Assembly (NCBI RefSeq): GCF_022601895.1
Contig: NZ_JAKVIO010000001.1
Coordinates: 62,001 to 126,000 of the forward strand
Reading direction: 5' to 3'
DNA: 64,000 bases
From: Sphingomonas sp. LaA6.9
GTDB taxonomy: Bacteria; Pseudomonadota; Alphaproteobacteria; Sphingomonadales; Sphingomonadaceae
Part shown: in pieces, positions 54,555 through 63,478 of the stretch
Layout of the letters: the number at the start of each line of letters is the position of its first letter
Numbering within the stretch: position 1 is the first letter of the stretch
The notes under the pieces: model-generated
Seen by the model: only the letters and a program-made list of their open reading frames with translations
Database searches by the model: none
Told to the model about the DNA's origin: nothing
Translations under genes and position numbers: made by a program

Positions 54555-56335
54555 CAGCGGTTCCACGGCAGGAATTTGACGGTAAGCGAGATCAGGAAGC
54601 GTGGATCGGGCTTTTCAAGCTGAAGACCTGTCCGCCTGAGCGGAACGCCAAGCGTCGCGTCGAGACGCGCATGATCGCCCCAGGCCGCGCGCAGGCCGCC
54701 GCCCGCCGAATAGAGCCTGGTGCGACCGATCACGGGCAGCGTGAAATCCTCATTCCAGATCTTGGCGGCATCGAAGAAGAGATAGGGCTGGAGCGCGATG
54801 TCGGTCGCGCTGCGCGGCAGGATGCTGCCATAGCGCAACTCGGCCTGCACGCCGATGCCGCTGTCGCCGATGATCGAGCCCGGATCATAGCCGCGCCCGA
54901 CGGTATAGTTACCGCCCGAAAACTCCTCGTAGCTGAGCAGCGGATCGGGCGCCCATTGCGCGCGGGGCGAAAGGCTGATCGCGAATAGCGGGGAAGGGCG
55001 GAACTCGGCATAGCCCGAAGCACGCACGACAAATGCGGTCGGATCGGCGTCGATCCGGCTCAGCGGCGTATTGGGAAAGGCGCAATTGACGAAATTCGGG
55101 CCGCAGGGCTTGCCTGCACCGAATATGTCTAGCCCCTGGCGAAGCTCGAGCGAGGCGCCCGTGCGCCAACGCGGCTCGGCCGCTGAATAGCCGCGCGTGC
55201 TCGCGAGGCTCGCGGGATCGATTGCATCATAGTCGAGGCGAAGGAAGGCGACGCGCAGCTTGTCCTCGCTGATCGGCGTCGGAGGATCCGTCCGGAACTC
55301 CACCTGCTGATCGACAAAATCGAGCCCGCCCGCGACGAAGAGGTTGGCGCTCTGCCCGCGAATGATCGGGTAGCTGAGCGCCAGATTGCCAACGAGCGTC
55401 TCGGACCGCAGATCGAGCCCGCCGCCAATGTCGGGCCGCGTCCATGCATAGGTGAAGTCCCCCGCCAGCGTCAGCCCGTCGCTGCCGATACGAAGGGCGT
55501 GGCCTGCCTGAAGTACCAGTTGCTCCTCGAAATCGGCGGTCGAGAAGACGCTGAAGGTCGTGCGGTCGCCAAGCCCGGTCAGTCCGTTGAACTGGACGCG
55601 CGCGACGCCACCGAAACGGCCGACATCCTTCGACCCGTAATTCTGGATATTGGCATCGAGTTCGACCGGCGTGCGCAGCACCGCGACTTCGCCGATCACT
55701 TCGCCGGGAACGGTGCCCGCCGGGCGCAGCGTCAGCCGCACGTCAAAGCCGGGCAGGTCGCGCGCGAGCAGCAGATGGCGCTCGGCGTCATGGATGTTGA
55801 ACACTTCCTGCGCGCGAATCCTGTCGAGATAGCCTGCGATCTGGCGTTCCGAACGGCCCGCGTCGCCGCGCACCTGGATGCCGACCAGCTTCGCCATCAG
55901 CACGTCGAACTGGACGACGCCGTTCTCGATCTTCTGCGGCGGCACCTGGACCGCGGCCAGATAGCCCATGCGGCGCAGCATCGTCGCGGCCTCGTCGCGG
56001 ATCTCGCAGACAGTGGCGATCGGCACCGACTGGTCCTGGTGCCGCGCCCATGCGCCGCGCAGCGCCTCGGCGGAAACCGCGGTCAGGTTGTTGAAGCGGA
56101 CATCGGAGATGGTGACGCGGATATCGGCGAAGCGCGGATCAGCGAGCGGGCAGGGCGCGCGTTCGATCCCGCCTTCGACGTTCAGGCGCGCGCCGGTGCG
56201 CGCTTCGGGCGTCAGCACACGCTCGCGCTGGATCTCCTCGCGGGTCGGCGCAATCTGCGCCTGGACGGTTGCAGGCAAGGCGGCGCTTGCGAGAAGCAGA
56301 ATCGAAAAAGCCTTACCCGAACGCGCATGCCGCAT
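54554..56335 (-). CDS. TpsB outer-membrane transporter (ShlB/FhaC/HecB family)
   Basis: 593 residues. Signal peptide ILLLASAALPATVQA. A POTRA domain spans about 65-145 (FADIRVTISDVRFNNLTAVS; LRRMGYLAAVQVPPQKIENG), a second one about 150-230 (VGIQVRGDAGRSERQIAGYL; DLPGFDVRLTLRPAG). The rest is a 16-strand-type barrel with FNGLTGLGDRTTF and the C-terminal VKFLPWNR. This transporter recognises the TPS domain of its TpsA partner, encoded immediately downstream with a TGATG overlap. A hairpin (CCGCGTC-GT-GACGCGG at 56352-56367) lies just before the start codon. Confidence 0.92.
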   Translation of the reverse strand: MRHARSGKAFSILLLASAALPATVQAQIAPTREEIQRERVLTPEARTGARLNVEGGIERAPCPLADPRFADIRVTISDVRFNNLTAVSAEALRGAWARHQDQSVPIATVCEIRDEAATMLRRMGYLAAVQVPPQKIENGVVQFDVLMAKLVGIQVRGDAGRSERQIAGYLDRIRAQEVFNIHDAERHLLLARDLPGFDVRLTLRPAGTVPGEVIGEVAVLRTPVELDANIQNYGSKDVGRFGGVARVQFNGLTGLGDRTTFSVFSTADFEEQLVLQAGHALRIGSDGLTLAGDFTYAWTRPDIGGGLDLRSETLVGNLALSYPIIRGQSANLFVAGGLDFVDQQVEFRTDPPTPISEDKLRVAFLRLDYDAIDPASLASTRGYSAAEPRWRTGASLELRQGLDIFGAGKPCGPNFVNCAFPNTPLSRIDADPTAFVVRASGYAEFRPSPLFAISLSPRAQWAPDPLLSYEEFSGGNYTVGRGYDPGSIIGDSGIGVQAELRYGSILPRSATDIALQPYLFFDAAKIWNEDFTLPVIGRTRLYSAGGGLRAAWGDHARLDATLGVPLRRTGLQLEKPDPRFLISLTVKFLPWNR

Positions 56336-56351
56336 GGCAAATCCCCAATCA

Positions 56352-56367
56352 CCGCGTCGTGACGCGG
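56352..56367. promoter_or_regulatory. Hairpin in the leader of tpsB
   Basis: CCGCGTC and GACGCGG arms with a GT loop, 17 bases upstream of the tpsB start codon, near the expected ribosome binding site. The 271-base gap between the FecR-like gene and tpsB (56336-56606) is the only sizeable gap in the locus and probably holds a promoter; it also contains an AGGATGG/CCATCCT inverted pair. No riboswitch class was recognised. Confidence 0.4.
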
Positions 56368-56606
56368 CGCCCTCCGAAAATGTGTCACCCGCTCCGTTGC
56401 GGAACGTTTACGCAAGGGGAGGCCATGGCCCGTCAGGCCGGTGCCCCACCCAAAGCCCCGGCGACCCTCGAGGCGTGATTGGCCCGCATTGCATGGCAGG
56501 TCGTAGATCGTCCCCGGGGTTAGCCGCGAACCGCTTGAGTGGCAAGGCTGAGCGAGTGTTCAGGATGGCATTTTCGCCTTTATTCTCACCATCCTGTGTG
56601 CATTTC

Positions 56607-57344
56607 TCAGAGGGTGCCGGCCTGCTGTTCGAGTGCCGCGACCAGCAGATCATATTGTGCGTTGCAGCCCTTGGCGAGCAGCGCCGATGCGGTGTTCGCG
56701 GGGTCCTGCACATTGCCCGCGAAGCGCGCGAAGGTGATCTTCACGGGTGTTGCTTGGCCGGCGCGGCTCAGCGTGTAGCGTGCACCCTCGGCGACCGGCA
56801 TGTCGGCGGGCCAGCCTGCCTCCTGCGTGCCGCTGGGGAAGGTGACCTTCGCCGATTTGCCGCTGGCTTCGTTGAGAAGCGTCAGCACGGCGCTGCCTTC
56901 CTTGTCCGAGCGCCAGAGCCTGAGGCCCTTGGCGTCGGCGACGCACATGGTCGTGCTGCGGCCGCTGTCGACGTCCCACAGATTGCTGGGGCGTGCGGTC
57001 TGGTCGGTGCCGCGTACCGCCCCGGTGCGCGCGCGGCGCTTGTTCTGCGTCGAAACGAGACGACTGAAGCTGGTGTTGGTTTGTGCACCCGCCGACGCCT
57101 CGGCGCTGTAGGTGCCGGGGCCGCGCAGTGTTCGCGTGCCCTTGCTGTCGAGTACGGTGAGTGAATCGCCCGCGACCAGCGTGATCTTCGCATTGGGTGC
57201 CAGCGTCTTGCCCGCAGGGAAGTTGCGTGCCGAGGGGCCGCCCGCACGCACGACCAGCGTATCGGCAAGCGCGACACCGCCAAGCCCGGTGAGGCAGGCG
57301 ATCGCGATCGCGCCGCGCATCAGGATCCGGTCAGTCGAGAACAT
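56607..57344 (-). CDS. Hypothetical periplasmic protein, FecR-like
   Basis: 245 residues from ATG 57344. GGAGG lies 6 bases upstream inside the cyclase gene, and the ORF overlaps that gene's end by 14 bases. The signal peptide is MRGAIAIACLTGLGGVALAD. The N-terminal half has the FecR-domain pattern (LAPNAKITLVAGDSLTVLDS, GTRTLRGPGTYS). The C-terminal half resembles no family I know but carries two Cys (TMCVADAK and AKGCNAQYD). Gene overlap ties it to the cyclase and CHAT genes. Confidence 0.65.
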   Translation of the reverse strand: MFSTDRILMRGAIAIACLTGLGGVALADTLVVRAGGPSARNFPAGKTLAPNAKITLVAGDSLTVLDSKGTRTLRGPGTYSAEASAGAQTNTSFSRLVSTQNKRRARTGAVRGTDQTARPSNLWDVDSGRSTTMCVADAKGLRLWRSDKEGSAVLTLLNEASGKSAKVTFPSGTQEAGWPADMPVAEGARYTLSRAGQATPVKITFARFAGNVQDPANTASALLAKGCNAQYDLLVAALEQQAGTL

Positions 57345-59364
57345 AGCTTCCTCCAGCTTCCACTTGTTTCAAACGATACACCAGATTGGCCAGCGCCGCA
57401 TCGCCACCCTTTGCATTTGCGAGGCTTTCCAGTTCCTGCACCGCCATATTGTCACCATCTGCTATACGATTCATGACCGCGCGGAAGTGATCGCGGTCAC
57501 TGGCTTCAAGATCCGGCACGGGCTCGAAGATTTCGACCGGCGTCGACCGCCCGCGCAGCACGACGCGGCCCATCGGTCGCCACCAGTCGAGCCCCGATCG
57601 CTCGACGGCCTCGCGGCTCGCCATCACGCCTGATCCAAGCTGCTTGTTGGCTGCCTCCAGCCGTGATGCGGTGTTCATGCTATCGCCCAGCGCGGTGTAC
57701 TGGATGCGGCCCTCGCCGCCGAAATTGCCGACGATCGCCTCGCCGAAATGCAGGCCGACGCGCGTCTGGCCGATCGGCGGCACGCCCTCGGGCACGCTCG
57801 CCCGGAATTCCTCGCCCGCCTGCCACATCGCATAGGCCGCGCGCGCGGCACGCTCGCCATCGTCGGGCCGTGCGATCGGCGCGCCCCAGAAGGCGACGAC
57901 CGCATCGCCGACGAACTTGTCGATCGTCCCGCCATATTCGAGGACGACGTCGCTCATCATGTCGAGATAGCGGTTGAGCAGCTTTGCGACCATTTCCGGT
58001 GCGATCGCATGGCTCAGCTTGGTGAAGCCCTCGAGGTCGGTGAAGACGACGAATATCTCGCGCTTTTCGCCGTGGAGCGCGAGCCGGTCGGGATCGGCGA
58101 GGATCTGATTGGCGATGTCGCGCGGCAGATATTTGCCCAGCGCCGATTGTGCGAAGCGCCGCTGTTCGGATCCCACCGCACGCGCTGCGGTGCCGATCGC
58201 GGCAAAGGCGATCACCCAGCCGACCATCCAGCCAAAGGCGGGGAGATATTGCGTATCGGTGCCGCCGGCCTGCAGCCAGATCGGATAGCCGACAAAGAAG
58301 CCGAGCTGGATCGCCAGGAAGAAGCTGACGCGCCACCATGCGCCGCCAAGCAGGCTGGACGCCGCGCCCGCGAAGACGACCGTGATCGCGATCCCCCAGC
58401 TTCCCCAGCGTGGCAGTGCCTCGAGCCAGGCATCGTCGAGCAGCTGCGCAAGCATATGCGCATGGACCTCGAGCCCCCACATCGGCGTGCGCTCTGTCGT
58501 GCCAGTATAGGGACGCAGCGGCGTTTCGAATTCGTCGACGTCGATGATCGTGCCGCCGAGCAGCACATATTTGCCGCGCACCTGTCCGGCAAAGGCCGCG
58601 GCGGTGGCGTCATCGGCGAAAAGCTGGATGGGAAAGGCATCGAAGACGCTGCGATCGACCTCGGCGGGGATACGGAACCGGATCGAACGATCATAGTCCG
58701 CGAAGCGCGAGGCGCCACCGGTCATGGCCACCGAGAGCAAGGGAGGGAGTTCCGAAACGCGTTGCGGCCAGCTGCGCACGACATTGTCGCTGTCGACCTG
58801 GAAGCGGATGCTCGAAGGCTTCACCCGGGTTCCGGCAAGCTGCTTTTGAAACGCCTCCAGAAACGCCTGCTGGTTGAACTGGATGTCCTCGACATTGCTC
58901 GCTGCCGACGCATAGGCGAGATAGGTCGGCGTCTTCATCGCACGGAAGGTCGCGAGCAGCTGCTCGTCCTCGTCCTGCGGCTGGTCGATCAGGATATCGA
59001 TGCCGATCGCCCTGGCGCCCATTTTGTCGAGATTGGCGAGCGCACGCGAAAGCGTCGCGCGATCGAGCGGTGAACGCTTGCGCGTCTCGATCAGCGTGTC
59101 GTCATTGTAGACGACCATCACGATCCTGGGATCGGGATCGACCTTCTCGGCAGAGAACGACAGTCGAAGATCGTAGAGCGCGCGTTCCGCCTGCGCCGCC
59201 AGCGGCAGGTGCCAGCTGAAGCGTGCGATCAGCAGCGCGGCGATGAGGAACAGGATCGTCGCTGCCAGCCGGCCGGGACCCAGCTGCCTGAACAGCCGGA
59301 TCAGCTTGCGCTGCACCCCCTTGGGTTTGCGCCCGCCGCTGTCGATGACGATGTCTTCCCCCAT
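57331..59364 (-). CDS. CHASE2-domain adenylate cyclase (class III)
   Basis: 677 residues. N-terminal helix about 30-52 (LAATILFLIAALLIARFSWH), CHASE2 sensor about 65-300 (PDPRIVMVVYNDDTL; MGARAIGIDILIDQPQDEDE), three helices about 325-405, then a class III cyclase domain about 440-620. Metal-binding Asp residues are in FTDLEGFT and FVGDAVVAFWG; Lys in IDKFVGD and Asp in YTALGDSMNTASRLE are the adenine-specific pair, and the N-x-x-x-R of the last motif supports transition state. So it should make cAMP, in response to an extracytoplasmic signal. It sits 10 bases downstream of the CHAT gene. Confidence 0.92.
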   Translation of the reverse strand: MGEDIVIDSGGRKPKGVQRKLIRLFRQLGPGRLAATILFLIAALLIARFSWHLPLAAQAERALYDLRLSFSAEKVDPDPRIVMVVYNDDTLIETRKRSPLDRATLSRALANLDKMGARAIGIDILIDQPQDEDEQLLATFRAMKTPTYLAYASAASNVEDIQFNQQAFLEAFQKQLAGTRVKPSSIRFQVDSDNVVRSWPQRVSELPPLLSVAMTGGASRFADYDRSIRFRIPAEVDRSVFDAFPIQLFADDATAAAFAGQVRGKYVLLGGTIIDVDEFETPLRPYTGTTERTPMWGLEVHAHMLAQLLDDAWLEALPRWGSWGIAITVVFAGAASSLLGGAWWRVSFFLAIQLGFFVGYPIWLQAGGTDTQYLPAFGWMVGWVIAFAAIGTAARAVGSEQRRFAQSALGKYLPRDIANQILADPDRLALHGEKREIFVVFTDLEGFTKLSHAIAPEMVAKLLNRYLDMMSDVVLEYGGTIDKFVGDAVVAFWGAPIARPDDGERAARAAYAMWQAGEEFRASVPEGVPPIGQTRVGLHFGEAIVGNFGGEGRIQYTALGDSMNTASRLEAANKQLGSGVMASREAVERSGLDWWRPMGRVVLRGRSTPVEIFEPVPDLEASDRDHFRAVMNRIADGDNMAVQELESLANAKGGDAALANLVYRLKQVEAGGSYVLD

Positions 59365-59374
59365 CGCGCCTGGC

Positions 59375-62300
59375 CTAGCGTGTGACGAGCAGTTGCTGCG
59401 CGCCGTCGCCCACGATCGCGAATCCCGACCAGTAATAGGGGTGCGACGTCGTTGCCTCGTCCATCAGGCGAAGCTCCGCCTTGCGCATCGCTTCGGCGAC
59501 GCTGTCGGTGGCGCTCGACTGGAACAGGCCCGCGATCAATCGTTCCGTCGCGTCGAAATCGTCGGGCGCGGGCCAGTGGCTTGCGATCACCGACCGCCCG
59601 CCCGCGCCGATAAAGGCACGCACGAGGCCGTCGAGCGCCGAGCCGCCACCCGTGGTCAGCCCCGCCTCGCGCGTCGCCGCACGGCTCGCCTGTCCCGCGG
59701 TGTCGCATGCGGAAAGGATGACGAGATCGGCATCGAGCTTGAGATCGTAGATCTCGCGAAAACTGAGCAGCCCGTCCGAGCCCTTCTCGCCAAAGGAGGT
59801 GAGCAGCGCAGGGCGCGCGGGGCATTCGGGGCGCGGCGCGGTGACAAGGCCGTGCGTCGCGAAATGGAGGATGCGGAAATCGGCGAGGTCGCTGCGCGAC
59901 TGGATCGCGGTATCGGTGAAGGCCGATCCGGTCACGATGTCGGCGCTTCCTCCACCGATCTGCGAGGCCGCGGTGCGCAACTCGGTCGCGGCGATGGGCT
60001 TGTTCCATTCGCTGAGCGGCCAGTTGCAGTCGAGCCCGCCGGGCCCTCCGGGGCCGCGCGCGGCCGAAGCCTGCAGCACCGCGCCCGGAATCGGATTGTT
60101 CTGGCCGAAGCCAAGATATTGCCGCGCCGCGCGCGACGCCGGGGTCTGCCGCGCATCGCGGAAATTGCGCGCGGTGACGGCGGTGCTGACCGCGTGCCGC
60201 CGCCCGAGCCATTCTATCCCGCGAAAGTCGAAGGTGTCTGCTTGCGGATCCTCGACGCGCTTCAGATAGGCATCGACCCCCGCCGCGTCGGCAACGAGCA
60301 GGTTGACGGGAAGCTGCAGCATCGCGCCATCGGGCTCGAAGATCAGGTGCTGCGCGCTCGCGAGCCGCGTGGCCACGGGCGCGAAGAGATCAGCATAAAG
60401 CGAGTGCGCGAGCCTGACGTCGAAGGGGTAGGTGACGCGCTGGCCGCCTTCCTCGATCGAGATGGTGTCGCGCAGCCCCGCGACCTTGGCTTCGAGCGTC
60501 GTCGCCGAGATCGGCAGGCGAAAGCCGGTCGCACCCTCGGCATCGGCATAGATACCGTAAACCTGCCGTCCGACGACGACGAGCTTGTAATAGCCTTCGC
60601 CCGCTTTCAGTGCGCTGCGCAGTTCGGAGAGCGTCATCGCGTCGGTGGAAAGCGCGCGATATTGTGGATAGGTCGAAAGCTGCGCCTGCGTCGCCGCCTG
60701 TTGGGTGGTCAGTGTGGCAACCTCAGACTCCTGTGCCGCGATCAGCGCGCGAACCGATGCGTCGGGGCTGTCGACGCGCTGGAGCCGCGCCAGCTCCATG
60801 CGCGCGCGCTCGATATCGCGTGACAGCGTGATCGACTGGCGAAATAGCCGCGACGATTCACTGCCGCTGTCGCGCAGCTCGCGCGCAAGGATCGCCTGGG
60901 TGTCGGCAACGCCGGGCCTGACCAGCGTCTGGCTCGCCAGGAACATGTCCTCGACCAGTTCGGGCCGGCTCGGCGCCAGCTCCGCGAGCAGCGCGAAATA
61001 GGGGGCGAGCTGGTTGGTGAGCCCCGTCGTCGCTTCGCGATTGTCGGTCGTGCTCTTCACCACCTCGCGATAAAGCGCCAGCGCCTCGTCGCGCTTGCCG
61101 CGGCGCGCGAGGAAAGCGGCCATCCGCGCGCGCGCGCCATTCATCGCCTGGGTCTCGGGATAGCTCGTCGAAAGCAGTGTCAGCGCGTCGCGCAGCACGG
61201 CTTCGGCCTGGCCGTAATTGCCCTGATCCTCATGGCTCAGCGCGATTTCGGCCATGATCTGCGCGCGAAGCCGCGTGATTGAGGTGACGCGCCCGTCGCG
61301 AATGGCGATCGCTTCGGCCAGGCCGCGCTCGAGCTGGGCGCGGCCCTCGGCGGGCTTGCCTTCCATGCGCAGGATCGTGCCTTGCAGGTGGAGCGCCTGC
61401 GCATCGAGGATTGCCGCGCGCTCCTCGGGGGTGAGCCTGGTGCTCTGCGTCACGCCGAGGTTGCGACTGTTGCGCAGGCCGCTGTTGATCTCCGCTGCGA
61501 TCTGCTCGCCCAGTTCCACCGTGCCGCCGTCCGACTGCACGATGTCGCCCGTCGTCACGACGGGACGGGCGAGCACGGCCTTTGCATCGGCGAGCTTGCG
61601 CTGGTTGATCAGATGCAGCGCTTCGAAGTTGCGGCGCAGCCGGGTCTGGACGGGATCGAGCGTCACGATGCGTTCGGCCTGGGCGAACAGCGCGTCGGCC
61701 TCGGCGAACTCGCCGAGGTTGGAGCGTTGCAGCGCACGGTTGGCGAGATATTCGTTGAGGCGTTCCTCGCGGTTCGCCGTGTCGCTTGCCTCGATCACCG
61801 AATCCTCGGCCGCCAGCCGCTGCTGGAGCGTGTCGAAGAACTCGGCCGCCTCGGCATAATCGCCCGAATTGTTGCGGCGATAGCCTTCGGCCAGTGTCTG
61901 TGCGGGATCGAGCGTCCCCGCCTGGACGCGTGCGAAGGCCGCCGGGTCGGTGATGCCCGTCGTCGCAACCGCTATCTCGCCGGGGACGACGCGATCCTCG
62001 ACGACTGTCCGCAAGCCGAGCCTCAGCGCGCTGTCATAGCCCGACAACCCCTGCGCGAACCAGGTGACCTTTCCATCGCTGTACCGATAGATGCGGTAAC
62101 CGACATTGCTGGCAGCAACCGAGCATTCCGTGATCGCGACCGCGCCGAGCCCCTCGATCATGCCCGACGATTCGGCGCCGCATGTCAGTTGCTCGCCACG
62201 CGTCGCCGCGATCCGTGCTGCCGCCTGGGCTCCGTCGCGAAAGCCGTAGAGCTGGCCTATCGCGCGCGCGGCATCGCGGCACACGATCGTCCATGCGCGA

Positions 62301-62494
62301 TCGAACATGCCGGCAAGCGCCTTGTCGGCGCCGTTGTTCTGCGCGCGGCACAGAACGCCGCCGCCACTGCCCAGCCGGAAACTGTCCTGCAGGCTGGGCC
62401 GCGCCGATTGCGCTGCACCCGTGGTCGGCGCGAGCACGAGCGCGAGCGACAGCGTGGAAGCGAAGAAAAACTCGGCGCGCAATTGACCCTCCAT
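59375..62494 (-). CDS. Secreted TPR-CHAT protein (caspase-like protease)
   Basis: 1039 residues from ATG 62494; a TTG at 62482 with GGAGGG five bases before it is an alternative. Signal peptide FFFASTLSLALVLAPTTGAA. The middle (about 205-560) has TPR-like helices (LAEGYRRNNSGDYAEAAEFF; ALQRSNLGEFAEADALFAQA). A CHAT domain covers about 720-1035 with catalytic His in ILHFATHGLV and Cys in VILSACDTAG, both intact, so a peptidase is expected. Most known CHAT proteins are cytoplasmic; the export signal and the TPS neighbours suggest periplasmic processing of a secreted partner, perhaps TpsA. This is inference. Confidence 0.9.
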   Translation of the reverse strand: MEGQLRAEFFFASTLSLALVLAPTTGAAQSARPSLQDSFRLGSGGGVLCRAQNNGADKALAGMFDRAWTIVCRDAARAIGQLYGFRDGAQAAARIAATRGEQLTCGAESSGMIEGLGAVAITECSVAASNVGYRIYRYSDGKVTWFAQGLSGYDSALRLGLRTVVEDRVVPGEIAVATTGITDPAAFARVQAGTLDPAQTLAEGYRRNNSGDYAEAAEFFDTLQQRLAAEDSVIEASDTANREERLNEYLANRALQRSNLGEFAEADALFAQAERIVTLDPVQTRLRRNFEALHLINQRKLADAKAVLARPVVTTGDIVQSDGGTVELGEQIAAEINSGLRNSRNLGVTQSTRLTPEERAAILDAQALHLQGTILRMEGKPAEGRAQLERGLAEAIAIRDGRVTSITRLRAQIMAEIALSHEDQGNYGQAEAVLRDALTLLSTSYPETQAMNGARARMAAFLARRGKRDEALALYREVVKSTTDNREATTGLTNQLAPYFALLAELAPSRPELVEDMFLASQTLVRPGVADTQAILARELRDSGSESSRLFRQSITLSRDIERARMELARLQRVDSPDASVRALIAAQESEVATLTTQQAATQAQLSTYPQYRALSTDAMTLSELRSALKAGEGYYKLVVVGRQVYGIYADAEGATGFRLPISATTLEAKVAGLRDTISIEEGGQRVTYPFDVRLAHSLYADLFAPVATRLASAQHLIFEPDGAMLQLPVNLLVADAAGVDAYLKRVEDPQADTFDFRGIEWLGRRHAVSTAVTARNFRDARQTPASRAARQYLGFGQNNPIPGAVLQASAARGPGGPGGLDCNWPLSEWNKPIAATELRTAASQIGGGSADIVTGSAFTDTAIQSRSDLADFRILHFATHGLVTAPRPECPARPALLTSFGEKGSDGLLSFREIYDLKLDADLVILSACDTAGQASRAATREAGLTTGGGSALDGLVRAFIGAGGRSVIASHWPAPDDFDATERLIAGLFQSSATDSVAEAMRKAELRLMDEATTSHPYYWSGFAIVGDGAQQLLVTR

Positions 62495-62730
62495 CCAGCT
62501 GCCCGGCAGGCGCCCCCATGCGCCTGTTTCGCCGGCAACCCTCGAACTGCGACAGCTCGATTATCGAATCGCAGGCACGATACAACAGCCATGTGCAAAG
62601 TCTAAGCCGTTCCGCATCAACAGCTTGTGCGCGGGCGCACAGAAAATTGCGACGCTGATCCACCAACGCCGCTTCGCCGTCTCGTCGTCGTCAATCTGCC
62701 CGGAGCCTCGCGCGTCGGCTGGCCGCCAAT

Positions 62731-63273
62731 TCAGTGCGGCCAGGCCGTGGCCAGCAGTTCCGCCTTGCCGTCGACCACGCGCACCTCCAGCGTCGGCTTG
62801 TCGGCGCGATCCTTTGAAAACAGTTCGAAAACGATGCTGCCGTCGGTTTCGCGGCTCTCGATGACGCGCACGGGAACAAAGGGGGTCGGCGACTTCGCCG
62901 CGGCCGCTTTCGCATTGGCGGGTACATCCGCCCACGCGATGTCGCGCTGGATCTCGACGACGCGGAACACGCCATTCTCCCGAAGGATATCGAGTTCGAC
63001 CTCGCTTCCGTCAGGCCGGGCACCTTCAACATCGTAATAGATGCGTCCCTCGCGTTCCTTTCGCTCTGCGCCCGATATCCGGATGCCTTCGACGGTTTTT
63101 TCGGCCAGCTCGCGTATTTCTGCGGGGATCGCTGCTGCCGACAACTCGGTGACGACATCGTCCGACGCTGTTGTGGCTGGCGTTTCCGCTTCGCGATTTT
63201 CGGGCGGCACCACATTTTCGGGCGCACAGGCCGAGAGCAGACCCAATATGGATAGCTTTGCAAGACGAAGCAT
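62731..63273 (-). CDS. Hypothetical lipoprotein
   Basis: 180 residues from ATG 63273, with GAGAGGTG before it. Lipobox LLSAC follows MLRLAKLSILGLLSACAPEN. The mature region has IYYDVEGARPDGSEVELDIL and RVVEIQRDIAWADVPANAKA, reminiscent of PepSY-type regions in which a conserved V-x-x-x-D/E-x-D pattern binds a partner, but I cannot assign a family. It precedes the CHAT gene by 236 bases on the same strand; a separate promoter for the locus could lie between. Confidence 0.7.
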   Translation of the reverse strand: MLRLAKLSILGLLSACAPENVVPPENREAETPATTASDDVVTELSAAAIPAEIRELAEKTVEGIRISGAERKEREGRIYYDVEGARPDGSEVELDILRENGVFRVVEIQRDIAWADVPANAKAAAAKSPTPFVPVRVIESRETDGSIVFELFSKDRADKPTLEVRVVDGKAELLATAWPH

Positions 63274-63478
63274 CGGCACCTCTCAAGCCCGGACCGGGCG
63301 GGTTGCGAAGAGCAAGGCTATGTCAATGTCTTCGCGACCGCAAACAGGTTGAGCGCGCGTCGCGCGTCAGTAACGCGAGAGGAGGCCTGGGACCGCGGGT
63401 CGCTGGCTGCCCTCCAGCGGAACTCATTGCGTTACAGTGCGTTGATCTCGATGGGCCGCCAGAAGAGGGGACCGCGTT

